Shown one piece after another: positions 10,430 to 21,604 of a DNA stretch of 64,000 bases. The translations under genes and the position numbers were made by a program. Positions within the stretch are counted from its first letter, which is position 1. Every line of letters starts with the position of its first letter. Source of the DNA: Trichomonas vaginalis G3 (Eukaryota; Parabasalia; Trichomonadida; Trichomonadidae); NCBI RefSeq assembly GCF_026262505.1, contig NC_067205.1, positions 21,361,585 through 21,425,584 on the forward strand, written 5' to 3'. The notes below the pieces were generated by a model. It was not told where the DNA came from. It searched no databases and was given only the letters and a program-made list of their open reading frames with translations.

Positions 10430-11460
10430 CATGATTTCATCGTAAATGTTTTGTCAAGACTTCTTCGTAAATGTTTTGTCAAGACTTCTTCGTAAATGTT
10501 TTGTCAAGACTTCTTCGTAAATGTTTTGTCAAGACTTCTTCGTAAATGTTTTGTCAAGACTTCTTCGTAAATGTTTTGTCAAGACTTCTTCGTAAATGTT
10601 TTGTCAAGACTTCTTCATCGTAAATGTTTTGTCAAACTTCTTCGTAATGAGCGTAAATGACCAAAAATAATGTTTATGTTAGCATGTTAGATCTAACACG
10701 TTTTCTAACATGTTTTCTAACATCGTAGAAAACTCATGATTTCATCGTAAATGTTTTGTCAAGACTTCTTCGTAAATGTTTTGTCGAAACTTCTTCGTAA
10801 ATGTTTTTGTCAAGGTTTCATCGTACATGTTTTGTCAAAACTTCTTCGTAAATGTTTTTGTCAAACTTCTTCGTAATGAGCGTAAAGGACCCAAAAATAT
10901 AATTTATGTTAGAATGTTAGATCTAACATGTTTTCTAACATGTTTTCTAACATGGTCTAAAACTCTTGAATTTTCATGAATTTTCATGATTTCATCGTAA
11001 ATGTTTCGACAAAACATAGACAAGAAAGTTTTGACAAAACATAGACAAGAAAGTTCATGAGAAATTAGACAAGAAAGTCTTGACAAAACATAGACAAGAA
11101 AGTCTTGACAAAACATAGACAAGAAAGTCTTGACAAAACATTTACGATGAAGTTTGACAAAGTCTCAACAAAGTCTTTACGATGAAGTTTGACAAAACAT
11201 AGACAAGAAAGTTTTGACAAAACATGTACGATGAAACCTTGACAAAAATATACGAAGAAGTCTTGACAAAACATATACGATGAAATCATGAAAATTCAAG
11301 AGTTTTAGACCATGTTAGAAAACATGTTAGAAAAGGTGTTAGATCTAACATTCTAACATAAAATATATTTTTGGGTCCTTTACACTCATTACGATGAAGT
11401 CTTGACAAAACATTTACGAAGAAGTCTTGACAAAACATTTACGATGAAATCATGACAAGA
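10430..11460. repeat. Subterminal ~1 kb imperfect giant palindrome built from short repeats
   Basis: The left arm (10430-10980) is dominated by CGTAAATGTTTTGTCAAGAC-type units. The right arm (10990-11460) carries the same units inverted (GTCTTGACAAAACATTTACG). Seven perfect 25 bp units run from 10441 to 10615. Half-site blocks of type A are embedded at 10674-10723, 10907-10954 and, inverted, at 11311-11360. No coding function is supported; open frames here are repeat artefacts. Confidence 0.85.
10441..10615. repeat. 25 bp tandem repeat, seven units
   Basis: The unit CGTAAATGTTTTGTCAAGAC plus CTTCTT-type ending starts at 10441, 10466, 10491, 10516, 10541, 10566 and 10591 with no visible differences between units. 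It is an iteron-like array near the element terminus. Confidence 0.9.
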
Positions 11461-11500
11461 TAGAATATGAGAGAGGTCCTATAAACTGGAGAAAGTGTCA
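11452..11500. repeat. 49 bp inverted copy of the methyltransferase gene 3' region
   Basis: The stretch ATGACAAGATAGAATATGAG through to AAAGTGTCA is the reverse complement of 32349-32397, which lies inside the 3' part of the methyltransferase gene at the other end. It marks a rearrangement of the left end, with a repeat block joined to gene-derived sequence. Confidence 0.8.
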
Positions 11501-11541
11501 TATAAACATCTGTCAAAAACCGCTTTTTAACTTCACTTAAA

Positions 11542-13208
11542 ATGCCACGTAAGCTACGTAAGAATATACGTAAGAGGAAGAGAGCATTGAAACATCCCAA
11601 TAGTAAAACTGACACCACAACAACAGTTGCAAACAACAAATGCTGAATGACCCCACTATGTTGCAAACAAATGTCAAGCAATCCTATGCTTTTTTAAACC
11701 GAGTTGTTGGTGCACAGAGTGGAGGTTTAAGAGCGGCACTTTTAGCGAAAATGGCAGGCTATGGTGGAGCTGCAGACGGAACAGCCTATACCCTCAAGTC
11801 AAATGAATTTGAGTTCACTCAAATCAAATAACAGATGTCAAAAAGTCAAACATAGACATACAGAAACAAATAAGTGAAAACGAAAAGAAACTAGAATATG
11901 ACAGACACCAAAGAAACTCAATGAGTTAAACGTAGAGAAAAAGAAGAAAGAAGAACAACTGAAAGAACTAAGTACAGAGGAATATGCGAAAAAAGTGTCA
12001 GAAAAAGCAGCAGAAGTAGCAAAAATGGAACAAGATGTCATAAATTTGAAAAACCATACTACTCAATATAAAATACTGAAAGATGAAGAGATAAAAACAA
12101 AAAAGCCCTGAAGACATATATGGATAGCGATGAGTATAAAAAAAGAAGTTGAAGCAAATGTAAAGGCAGAAAAACTTTTACAGTTGCAAACCAAACCGTA
12201 CAGTATGAAAACTTAGCACAAGAAAGTAAAAAATAACGACGGCTTGCAAAAGGCAATGAAAAGCGCAGAATATATAAAAGCTAACATAATGACTGGTTAG
12301 ATGCCCAAGCCAACGCTAAAGCAGCCCAACTCATAGGCGGTCAATAAGGACAAAAAATACAAGCGGATGAAGATAGTTCAAATGAAGCTTTAACAAATGC
12401 TGACTTTAAGAACGCCTTCGAAGCTCTTCATAGTAAGGTGAAACAAGTGAACGACTTCTCATCTGGAAAGAAACTGAAGTCTGAAGGTTTCGACAACGAG
12501 TTTAAGAGAAGTAGCACAAAATATGACGAAAATAACAGATGCAGCAACGAGACAGGCAGTTCAAAGTGCCTATGACCCGTTAGAGCAACTGTTGTGAAAA
12601 GTCAAGAAAAAGAGTTACAACAGACCAAAAACAGACCTAGTAAATGCTTTCTTAAAAACGAAAAGTCAGGTAGGACATTACGCTGCAGATGGAACATATG
12701 TGCCAGCTGGTGGAACTTATATACCACCAAACCCTCCAAGAGAAGCACCTGCACCAGGACTACCTAGAACATTTACATCGTCACATGGACACAGACACAG
12801 GCATGCACAACAACCAGCACAACAACCACCTCCACAACCAGCCAACAACCAACAGTTCAAAACCCTGCACAACAACCACCTCCACAACCAGCACAGCAAC
12901 CACAAACAGAGCAAGGACATAAAAGAAGTAGAGAAACAAGGAAACCAAGAATTCTTAAAAATGCTTAAAGAAAGAGTGTGGTTTCCCAGATACTGTTTGA
13001 CTTTAGTGACAGATATAAAGAAGCTATTAGAAAGTTCAAGGATGGAAATACTGACCCGAACCTATTTAGCTTTATGGCTCAGCACCAAAACGGATATAAT
13101 CTCAAACCTGGAAAATACAAGCTCGCTAAGGGATATGATTTAATAGCATATCATCCAAATGACATGGATGAAATTTACTCCGAGATATTTGATGTCAGAG
13201 CTAAATGA
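11542..13208 (+). pseudogene. Broken coiled-coil / Pro-Gln-rich virion-type gene region
   Basis: The plus-strand region begins with a very basic stretch (MPRKLRKNIRKRKRA), followed by Lys/Glu-rich coiled-coil-like sequence. It continues with a Pro/His/Gln-rich segment near 12700-12900 and a segment containing NGYNLKPGKYKLAKGYDLIA. It lies upstream of the capsid gene and looks like one or more internal virion or scaffold proteins. It is heavily broken and no family is recognised. Which parts belong to the same gene cannot be settled by eye. Confidence 0.4.
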
Positions 13209-13224
13209 CAATTCAACTTTCGTC

Positions 13225-13554
13225 ATGAAACGCGTAAAAAAAAGAGACGGAACGAAAGAACAAAAGCTTATGAATGCGGATGACGTAGATAGGGAAATTG
13301 TTGAAAACGGTCTCGGAATATATGAAATGCCAGCAGATGAGGTACAAGAAACTCCACAGGAAGAAATAGTTCAGATACAACCAGACATGGAAGAAATAGT
13401 TCAGCAACAACAGCTAGAAGAGCCTGAAGGAAACGAACAAGTCCTTCCTTTGGAAACTAACTTCACAGAACTAGATGAAGATTTGGAACAGCCGAAAAAT
13501 CTTGACCCTCAACAAGAGCATGAGGTGAAATATGGAATCTTTCCAAGAGTCTAA
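13225..13554 (+). CDS. Acidic Gln/Glu-rich hypothetical protein (Polinton 1)
   Basis: The open frame starts MKRVKKRDGTKEQKLMNADD and runs into a long acidic, Gln-rich tail with repeated EEIVQ motifs. No known domain is seen. It could be a separate small gene or part of the neighbouring broken virion genes. Low complexity argues against a catalytic role. Confidence 0.35.
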   Translation: MKRVKKRDGTKEQKLMNADDVDREIVENGLGIYEMPADEVQETPQEEIVQIQPDMEEIVQQQQLEEPEGNEQVLPLETNFTELDEDLEQPKNLDPQQEHEVKYGIFPRV

Positions 13555-13592
13555 AAAAAATTCGGCTGACATAGTAGAAGAATATCGAAAAA

Positions 13593-14757
13593 ATGTTTGC
13601 CGACATACAAAAGACTCCAACATCAGATGAAAATATCCAGCATAGAATGGAAGAACTGAAAAAAAAATGTACACAAATACAACAACCCTTTTTACTTACG
13701 AGCATTTAACGTTCAATCTTCGGATGAACTCGGTGAAAATAAAAGGTTAAATTTCAAAAAAACATATAGAAATGAAACATTGTTTAAAGTTCATTCAGAA
13801 CCTAACCAAGATGGAAACAAACCTACTTTTTGTTTCTGCAGACGATGGAACTACAATGAGATGGGGTCATAAAGCTAATCCAGATAGGTGGTTCATAAAC
13901 TTACAACCACAATTCCAAGAAGTTGTAGACGCAATGGAAGTCAATGGTGAACGAGATATAGCTGGTATTTTAAGCGCGGCTTTAATGCCATTGAAAGATA
14001 TGAAACATGCAGATATTTTGGACCAGTATGAAATGAACATGGCTGATGGAAATATAACACCTGACGTTCTAGAACATTTATCTCAAAGAACTACACAGAA
14101 CCATAGAGATGGTATATTTGGTGAAGAGTTTAGAAAGAAAGTTAGGGAGGGAGAAGGAAGAGAACCTATTGTACATGACCTTGCAAACGAAAGTTTACAA
14201 AATGTCATAAAAACTTACTTTGCAGACAATGAACCGAGAAGGGATGAATATTTAAGAAAACTCAAATGGACAGTACCAAATGAAATGTTAGTATTGAAAA
14301 ACATGTTCCTTGACAAAATAAAACCAACTACAGAAATAAATGACGCAAGACTGAAAGATTGGGTAAAAGCTTTCCCATTCACAAAAGATATAGTTGGTAA
14401 CATGGAAAGAAAACCAGAATGGCTACAAAAACATATATTTGGAAACGAGCATATTCCATATGGACAGGCACTGTTTGGAAGAGCTTGAACCGGAAACTCA
14501 GGAAAGAGTCATGCAAACAATACGCGAAGACTCAAATACAGACTATGACAAACTCTTTCTAGGATATAGGTTACCTGAGATGGGCGACCAGAGCCAAAAG
14601 GCAAAAAGGACATGGGAAATTTGCAAACATACTAGATGAACATAATGCAAAGATGCAACAACTTCAAGCAGAGGGCAATGAAGGAAAAAGAAGAGTTAAA
14701 AACTCAGTCAGGAAGAAAGTAAAGCTTGGTCGGAGTGGGTTCTATTATGACATATAA
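13593..14757 (+). pseudogene. Broken hypothetical virion gene upstream of the capsid gene
   Basis: The plus-strand coding region contains a long conserved-looking stretch (LLFVSADDGTTMRWGHKANP ... LQKHIFGNEHIPYGQALFGR) rich in charged helices, with no recognised domain. Its position directly before the major capsid gene suggests a structural or assembly protein. It is broken. Function unknown. Confidence 0.4.
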
Positions 14758-14789
14758 ATCCAACTATTCTATATTTTTACTCATATGAA

Positions 14790-16232
14790 ATGTACGCCGC
14801 TCAGAATATAACGCAACAGTTTTGGATGCTATGAATGGAAATGTTTCCGAATGGTATAACGAATGCGACAATGCCATTAGAAGGTCAGAAATAGTTCCTG
14901 GAACTTACGAATATACAACTGCTGTTTCTTATGGAAATGTAGGTGAGTTTGGAGAAGGTTCTTCAACAACAGTAGATATTGCATGCGACAGGTTTCATAT
15001 TATTTCTATTGACAACTCATTCTTATACGTGGAACAAGACATTGAAATAAAACCTTCTGCCAAGTTGTCTGACAAGAAAGGTTGCAATGGAATTTTCTAT
15101 GTCGGATACCAATATGCTCCAGAAGTTTTCATGGGATATAAGATATATTCTAACTCTGACTTAGTTCAAACAGTAACATGGGCAAACTATGAATGGTTCG
15201 CTTTGAGAAACTCAGTACAACCACAAGCTAGAGAACAAACAGACCAGTATGCAACTATTGAGAAAATAAGAAGACTTGACCCTAACGTTCCAGGAGTTTA
15301 TGTTGACCTTTCTGGACAAACTGCAGCAGCAGTAACCAAAGTAAAATTGAAACTTAGAGTTCCTTTGTCATCTTTCCTCATCTTCAGGTTTTTAAGATAC
15401 TTGCCAAACTGGGCAGGAAAAATTTCTATCGAACTTACTCCAAGCAAAAATAACTTAGTCATTGCACCAACACAAGACCCATTCACTCTTACAGAAGTAG
15501 TGGGAACAAATAAATGTCATTCGCCGACTTTTGCAAAAACAAAGTTGACTTAGACTTTGGTTTCTCAAACTTCAACACTGAAGTAAACTATTATTTCAAT
15601 GCTGCTGGAGATGCTTGGGACCAGTTAAGTTCACATGCGAAAAATTTGAATGCAAGAGAATAGAAAGCAGACTTGCAGTCTATATGTTGGACCCAGATAT
15701 TTCAAATGCTTTAGCTGCCAAATATATTGCAGTTCCACTTATGTTCCCTATACACCAAATATCTGTCAAAGACTTTGCAGGTGAAGTTGGAAACCAAAGT
15801 GCTGACCCAGGTGCAAGAACAGATATTGCCTTAACAACTGCAATGAAACATGCAGATACTATGTTTGTACTGTTCAGACGAACTATAAATGACTATTCTT
15901 GCTTCTACAACCCCGGTATTAAATATCATATAAACATAGATGGCAAATACTATCCAAGAGAAGAATATTCTACAGTTGAGGATATGAGGTCATACAACTT
16001 GACATTAGATGCTATGAACTTTAACAACAACTTCACAACAACCATTAACCCTGAAATGCAAAGTTCTATTATGCCATATGTGAAAGTATGGACTCATACA
16101 GGAGCTCAAAAAACTCAATATACAAATGGAGACCGTTCAAACTTTTTGCTTGGCATTCCATTTGCTGACTCAGAAGACTTTATGGGTGGTATTTCAACTG
16201 TTGGTACAGTTCAAATACAAATATACTGGTGA
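14790..16232 (+). pseudogene. Major capsid protein (double jelly-roll type), broken
   Basis: The total length of about 470 codons fits Polinton major capsid proteins. A segment near the middle, FLRYLPNWAGKISIELTPSK, has the helix-then-strand signature seen at the equivalent place in the Polinton 2 capsid (LLAFQAFDDYPKSFGDIILK). The C-terminus ends in a beta-rich FMGGISTVGTVQIQIYW. The gene lies upstream of the minor-capsid candidate, helicase and packaging ATPase, a normal morphogenesis order. It looks broken, about one break plus an uncertain 5' end. The family call rests on pattern resemblance and context. Confidence 0.6.
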
Positions 16233-16710
16233 CAGAGACGGTCCAGATGAATTGAAAGCAAAGAAGTTTACAAAACCAATAGCACTTTTTCACGGAAGAT
16301 GCTCTTTTTGAAGATTCGTTCGATGAAACCTGCTGGGGCTCCTCAGATTGGTATAACGACAGCTTCCATCGAGCAGATTTTGGCAGCAGGTCAGTAAGTT
16401 GTTCTTGAACTGACTTCTCTCCGTCAATATTGACAGTACGCCAGTTTTTGATATAATATTGTATTATAAACTTACCTTTAGAAATATCGGTCAGTTTTGT
16501 TGTTATATTTTTGTCTGCTTCAAGAACTTTCACCATTTCAGTTATACCAACTTTCTTTGCTTTATGAAAATATTTTGGTTCAGCAAAGACTGCTATTCTA
16601 TAACATTTTCCATTGTTTGTATAAAGAACTATTCTGTCAATGTATTTGTATTGTTTGTGTGTGTAAACTTTGTTTTGCTTCAATTCGAAGAGATACTCAA
16701 ATACGTCCAT
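16180..16710 (-). CDS. Hypothetical protein, minus strand after the capsid gene
   Basis: The start at 16710 (MDVFEYLFELKQNKVYTHKQ) is chosen because it follows an ATTTTACTTAGAATAAAAAAG promoter-like stretch. The protein is about 175 residues with an alternating strand/helix pattern (YIDRIVLYTNNGKCYRIAVF). No domain is recognised. The last part overlaps the 3' end of the capsid region in antisense, so the true stop may differ from that of the open frame. Confidence 0.4.
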   Translation of the reverse strand: MDVFEYLFELKQNKVYTHKQYKYIDRIVLYTNNGKCYRIAVFAEPKYFHKAKKVGITEMVKVLEADKNITTKLTDISKGKFIIQYYIKNWRTVNIDGEKSVQEQLTDLLPKSARWKLSLYQSEEPQQVSSNESSKRASSVKKCYWFCKLLCFQFIWTVSVTSIFVFELYQQLKYHP

Positions 16711-16729
16711 CTTTTTTATTCTAAGTAAA

Positions 16730-17037
16730 ATGTCATTTCCGAAAAATAGAAGCGTAAGTGTTTCAAAAGGTTTAATGGCGGGCAGATGTGAAGTTAAATT
16801 CACCAACTCAAACAAACAGTCAAAGTGTTGTTGTCAATGTCAAAGAAAGAGATGTTGAAGTGGGGAAACCATACGAAGACGAAGATGGTATAACAATAGT
16901 TCCTGTAAAAGAACAACATACCCTGAAGTTAGCAGAGACTTAAGTTCTGTTGCAGATATTCGAAACGACTACCAACAACTTAAAGACAAACTTAAAACTC
17001 AGGAGAAAGATTTGTCAAGCTTTGGGTCTAATGTTTA
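16730..17037 (+). pseudogene. Small broken hypothetical gene
   Basis: The plus-strand region starts MSFPKNRSVSVSKGLMAG and ends in a coiled-coil-like LKDKLKTQEKDLSSFGSNV. It is diverged from and lies directly opposite the preceding minus-strand gene. It could be a small minor virion protein. It is broken and its function is unknown. Confidence 0.3.
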
Positions 17038-17074
17038 AACTTGGTCGAACACAACCCTGTAAAAGTGAACTCAT

Positions 17075-17308
17075 ATGTCATTGCACCTCATTGAAGTCTT
17101 GAAAGAACTATTGAAACTTTTGACAGAGGCAGACGATATAAACATCAAAGAAATAGAACCCGACATTGCTTGCTGTGGTGTTTCATATAATGTCATTGAC
17201 AAGATATACGTTATGAAAGGAGGTGAAACGTTGAACTTAAAGTATAGTTTCCCAGACGTCATAAAAATATTTGACGACCACAACATTTCATTAAAATTTA
17301 TTTGCTAA
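17075..17308 (+). CDS. Small hypothetical protein (77 aa)
   Basis: An open frame starting MSLHLIEVLKELLKLLTEAD has an amphipathic helical N-terminus and a beta-rich rest ending DDHNISLKFIC. It lies between broken genes on the same strand, 4 bp before the next start. No family is recognised. Confidence 0.4.
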   Translation: MSLHLIEVLKELLKLLTEADDINIKEIEPDIACCGVSYNVIDKIYVMKGGETLNLKYSFPDVIKIFDDHNISLKFIC

Positions 17309-17312
17309 GTAA

Positions 17313-18106
17313 ATGGCAGAAGATATAATGGTTTATACTATTACGACTAAAAACCCTGAGTCATATAATTCTATAACAACAAACTTACAAAGTCCTAAGG
17401 ACGATATTGTAAACTGACCTTAAAACGATGACGACTAAAGCCTGTTTTGCTCTTTTGACACCAGAAGACTTTATTGTTGTGAATGGTAAAAAATACTCCT
17501 TTGAAGATACTTACTCAGATATACACCAACAGGTTTTGTTGACTTATTTAATACTTTAAGGACGAGTGTAACATGTGCTGCAACTAGAGCAGGTTTCATT
17601 ATGTTTGGATGTCCGACTGAGTTTACTATAAACAATATGAGCTATAATACAAAACTTATATCTGGTTTTTACTACCAACAGTTTCCTATAACAGGAAAAG
17701 GTGTCATACAAGGAATGTCTGTTCCATTGACTTTAAGTACACCTATTTTATATATTGTTTCAAATTAGGTTCAAAGTGTTATTCGAATGTCGACAGAACT
17801 ATTATGACCAAAAGATACTTATGCGTATAAACAATACTTTTCTCTGCTGGTTTGCCTATTGTTCATTCGAATGCAGAATTTTCAACCTTAGTGAACTCAA
17901 ACACTTTGGCAAGTATAACGTTGACATTAGTTGACGCAAACTTTGTTCCTGTAAAACTTTTATGTCCTATGTATTTGTCAATGACGGCAGAAAGTTTCGA
18001 ATTGGAAGATGCAACTGGTGAAAGTATTGTATTACAAGAACAACTTCAACAACAAATAGCTCAAGAACAACAAATGCAACAAATGGAACAACAAAGTCAA
18101 GAATAA
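17313..18106 (+). pseudogene. Candidate minor capsid (penton-like) protein, broken
   Basis: The region starts MAEDIMVYTITTKNPESYNS. It contains beta-rich stretches such as SGFYYQQFPITGKGVIQGMS and SITLTLVDANFVPVKLLCPM, the latter a jelly-roll strand pattern common near the ends of Polinton minor capsid proteins. A Gln-rich tail follows. Its place between capsid and helicase supports a structural role. It is broken by several changes. The assignment is inference; other beta-rich virion proteins are possible. Confidence 0.4.
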
Positions 18107-18135
18107 AAAATAATATTTTTTTTATTTTTATAAAA

Positions 18136-19370
18136 ATGTACAGAATAGATGTTTCAGATTTTTATGACTTCCAAGCATTCAGAAATATGTGTCCATTTCG
18201 AGACTATAACAAAGCAGTCGAGAATTTGAAACGTTTAGTCATTTATGTCGACTCTGCCCCAGAATGTTATGTTATGAAAGAATGGGATGTTGTCTTTAAC
18301 AAACCTAAAGCAACAATAGTTTCAGAACAAGAATGTAGACAGAAACTTAAGAAAATAAAAGTCGTACAAGTTGGCATGAAGATGTTAGATGCTTGGGATA
18401 TCTTATTGTCAAAGTTAGAAGATTTTTCAGTTCGAGGTATAAAGTTCTATACACCTTCTCCAAACTTCTATTCTATCTTCACTGGATATAAATACGAACA
18501 AGTAGAATGGAAAGAAAATATTATAGAAGCTTGGTTAGACCATGTCAAAGAAATTATATGCAATGGAAACGAAAGAGTCTATGAGTATATCTTATGTTGG
18601 TTTGCAAACATCTTACAACATCCAAGTGCTAAGAATGAAACTGCTCTCTTATAATTGGAAAACAAGGAACTGGTAAGAACACATTCTTTACAGATATTTT
18701 GTGCAAACTGTTAGAGGGCTATTCGAACCCTAATATGACAAACTTAGAAAACATCTGCGGTAAATTTAACTCTTCAATTGAGAATATGAAACTTATAGTA
18801 TGTAACGAACTTCAAAGTATAGATACAACAAAAGTTTTGAACTCAGATGCTTTGAAGAGTCTTATAACAGACAAAGTTGGAGTTGTTGAAAGAAAATATA
18901 AAGACCAAAGAGTTTGTGAAAATGTTGCAAACTTCATTATGGTTTCAAACAATACTGTTCCGATGAAGTTAGAAAGTTCTGACAGAAGATATGTAGTTGT
19001 CAGAACGTCAGATTCTCATATGCAAGATACAGAATATTTTGACGACTTAGCAGAAACTTTGACACCTAACTTTTACAACCACTTGTTCTCATATTTCATG
19101 ACATTAGATATTTCTAAGTTCAATCCAAGACAAATTCCACATACCGAAGAAAGACAAACATTGTTAGAAGCAAACAAGAGTGTATATGAACTGTTCATAG
19201 AAGAGACTAACTTTGAGTGTTTAGATGAAAGGTCATTGTACGATGAATATAAACAATATTGTCAAGAATATGGTTATATGACAGCGTCTAAACGAACATT
19301 CTTGGCAAATGTCAAAAGTCTTTTAGACGTACAGAATGGTGTATATACAAAGAAAAATTTTTATGAGTAA
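18136..19370 (+). pseudogene. D5-like SF3 helicase, broken
   Basis: The coding region totals about 410 codons and is preceded by TTTTTATTTTTATAAAAATG. The superfamily 3 helicase core is visible: a GTGKN-type phosphate loop, a Walker B-like strand MKLIVCNELQS, and motif C NFIMVSNNTVPMKLESSDRR with the conserved Asn and the following arginine finger. The C-terminus resembles the winged-helix region of D5-type helicases (YDEYKQYCQEYGYMTASKRTF). Such helicases unwind DNA in viruses with linear genomes. The element has no recognisable PolB, so this may be its replication module. It looks broken, about one break. Confidence 0.75.
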
Positions 19371-19405
19371 ATTTAAAAAAAATATTTTTTTATCCGATAG
19401 AAAAG

Positions 19406-19824
19406 ATGACGAAATATATTTCAGTAAACAAGTACATGTCAGGACTTAAAGAAGAACTAGACCCATTCACATATTTGAATGTTTACTTCTACCATTTTGA
19501 AAAGTCTACATTTGACAAAGTTTGGAACATCGAACCAGTTAAGTTTGCTATTGTGACTAAAAATGGTGCGAAATTTGAAGACTTAGACATAGAGGTTTGT
19601 TTAACAGTCAAAGAAAATTTTGACAGAAGGTTCTCAAACCTTAAAGAAGGCAAAGCATACAAACTTGTTATACCTTATGAACCAAGAAGACAGACGACTA
19701 TGAATATTATGAGTCTAAGATAGTTGAAGTTCAAGGTAAATTGGGTAAAAAGATTTTAGAGTCTAAGCCAGTGTTTGCTCCTAAAGAGGAAGAGAACATT
19801 GACATTGACCCAGAAATGTTCTAA
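19406..19824 (+). pseudogene. Hypothetical protein after the helicase, broken
   Basis: The region starts MTKYISVNKYMSGLKEELDP, preceded by an ATATTTTTTTATC promoter-like stretch. It has a beta-rich core (VKFAIVTKNGAKFEDLDIEV) and an acidic end EEENIDIDPEMF. No domain is recognised. By position it may be a replication accessory such as a DNA-binding protein, but nothing in the sequence proves this. Confidence 0.35.
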
Positions 19825-19841
19825 AAATAAAATTTTATTTT

Positions 19842-20297
19842 TACATGTCAAATTTCTTTTTCTCTGGAACTGGTTCAGGTTCTTTTTTCTCTTCTTCTAC
19901 TTTCTTTTCTTTCTTTCTCTCTTCTTCTTCTTCTTCTCGGTGGAGTTATGTCAAATTTGGCGCAACCATATTTATGTAAAAGTTCTTTGTCCTTTAATAG
20001 CTCTTCTATTCTGTTTTCTATTTCATCTTCAAGAACAGCGCATGTGCCTTCTTTGCATTCTAAGAACTTTTGTTGGACTTCATCTTTCCAATCGGCGTCA
20101 TCTCTGTCAACAAGTCTGTCATTGACAAATTTTAAGACTGCTCTTTGTAATGTTTTATGGTTCTTGTCATATTCCCAGAAACAGAACTTTAGAACAAATT
20201 CACCTTTCTTGTTTACACTATGTAAGATTTTATGGTCGACAGATGTTTTAGAGTCAAAAAGCTTGTCTCGAATATAGATAGCGAAATCGCTAGACAT
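19842..20297 (-). CDS. Hypothetical protein with charged tail
   Basis: The start MSSDFAIYIRDKLFDSKTSV at 20297 is preferred over an ATG two codons upstream. The protein has a helical core (FLECKEGTCAVLEDEIENRI) and a highly charged Arg/Lys/Glu tail encoded by a simple-sequence stretch around 19870-19935. It is transcribed away from the adjacent ATPase gene. Function unknown. The tail frame is uncertain because of the simple repeat. Confidence 0.45.
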
Positions 20298-20336
20298 TTT
20301 CAAAAAGATAAAAATTTTAATTTTTCTAAAAATATG

Positions 20337-21207
20337 TTAGAAAAAAAGTTTGCTGACATTGACAAGAAATTTGAGAATGTTTTAAATAAGAACAAGAGGA
20401 AGTTAGAAAATGCTCAGATAAAGCCTATACATGACAAGTTCTTATTTGCTCAGAATGGTATAACAGGTCTAATCGCACCACCTGGGTCGGGCAAGACTTT
20501 CACTTATCTTAAAATGGCTGCACAACAACAAGAACTAGATGAGAAGAACCCATTCTATGAGTTAGTAGTCATTTGTAGTACTTCTGGTCAATTCGACCAA
20601 ACCGTAAATTCGTTCAAAGATATTATAAAAAAGTCTAAGTTAGTATGTATAAAGGATACTGAGTTGTTAGATTGGATAAAGAAGTACCAAAGAAGAGTTT
20701 TGAAGTACAATGCTATAAATGAGTATGTCAATTCGAAGTTTAAAGACCCAAATGAGGAAATGCAGAGAATATTAGAGAAGAAACACTTCAGAAACAAACA
20801 GAAAGAGATAGAATACATTTCGAAGAAATTGCAATCTTACGATTGGAAAACGTACCCTCATAGATGTCTTCTTATCTTAGATGATTTCGCCTCTCATCCT
20901 TTGTTAAAGAACAGAGAACAAGATATGTGTCGAATTCTTAAGAAGCTACAGACACTTCAACATCTCTGTTGTCATTTGTGTACAGACAGCAAAGAGTTTA
21001 AGTAAGGATGTAAAGAGAATACTTACTGACATTGTACTTTTCCCTGGATTGTCCGAAGACGATTTCATGGAACTTATGAAAGAGTCCATGGCAGGTAAGT
21101 TTGACAGACATGAACTATGGGAGAAGTACAAAGTCATACAAGACCCTCATACTTCTTTCAGAATTCATATCTACGCAAACAAAGTTCAAATTGTAAAAAG
21201 TCAAGCT
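20337..21207 (+). pseudogene. FtsK/HerA (A32)-type genome packaging ATPase, broken
   Basis: The start MLEKKFADIDKKFENVLNKN at 20337 follows a TAAAAATTTTAATTTTTCTAAAAAT context. Walker A is GLIAPPGSGKTFTYLKMA and Walker B is RCLLILDDFASHPL, followed by a conserved-looking RHxxxS-type region. This is the family that packages DNA into Polinton and large-DNA-virus capsids. It stands with the capsid and helicase genes in the left half of the element. It looks broken, about one break near the C-terminal part. Confidence 0.75.
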
Positions 21208-21600
21208 TGAAAAATAAATGGTTCATCTACCCTACTTGTTTGAAGTTGTCAAAATACTCTGTTATTTTCCTGTCGGAAGGAAGGACTTTTCCTGTCGGAA
21301 GGAAGAACTTTTCCTGTCGGAAGGAAAAACTTTTTCTGTCGTTCGACCAAAAAGTTCTCAATTTTCGAAAATTTGAATGGTTTACGGACGAACAACAAGA
21401 AAAATTTTTCCAGTTGGAAGGAAATTTTTTTCCAGTTGTCAGGAAAATTTTTTCCAGTTGTCGGGAAATTTTTTTCCAGTTGTCGGGAAATTTTTTTCCT
21501 ATCGGAAGGAAGGACTCGGAATGCCAGAAGGATTTGACAAGACAATTTACCATCTAGAGCTACCTGAGCCATCTGAAGTCAAGCTTGAAAAATAAATGGT
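21208..21600. repeat. ~22 bp degenerate tandem repeat plus duplicated gene end
   Basis: Positions 21208-21262 duplicate the 3' end of the following KilA-N gene (21590-21646). Then 21264-21510 is an array of TTTTCC-N8-GGAAA and TTTTCCAGTTGTCGGGAAAT units of about 22 bp, each an imperfect palindrome. No gene is supported; open frames here are repeat artefacts. Confidence 0.75.
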
Positions 21601-21604
21601 TCAT

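Noticed and set aside
10195-10434. Open frame with a poly-Lys run
   Set aside because: The Lys run is simply the A-tract terminus of Polinton 1; the frame crosses the element boundary.
10441-10615. Regular 25 bp repeats could suggest a CRISPR-like array
   Set aside because: Units are contiguous with no spacers, the sequence is eukaryotic, and the repeats recur inverted in the same region; they are iteron-like tandem repeats.
18136-19370. Possible DNA polymerase B in Polinton 1
   Set aside because: The motifs are those of an SF3 helicase (phosphate loop, Walker B, motif C); no DTDS or KxY polymerase motifs were seen in the element.
21227-21572. Overlapping open frames with repeated FPxxWKK motifs
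   Set aside because: Both strands stay open because the 22 bp degenerate repeat lacks stops; this is repeat structure, not a gene.
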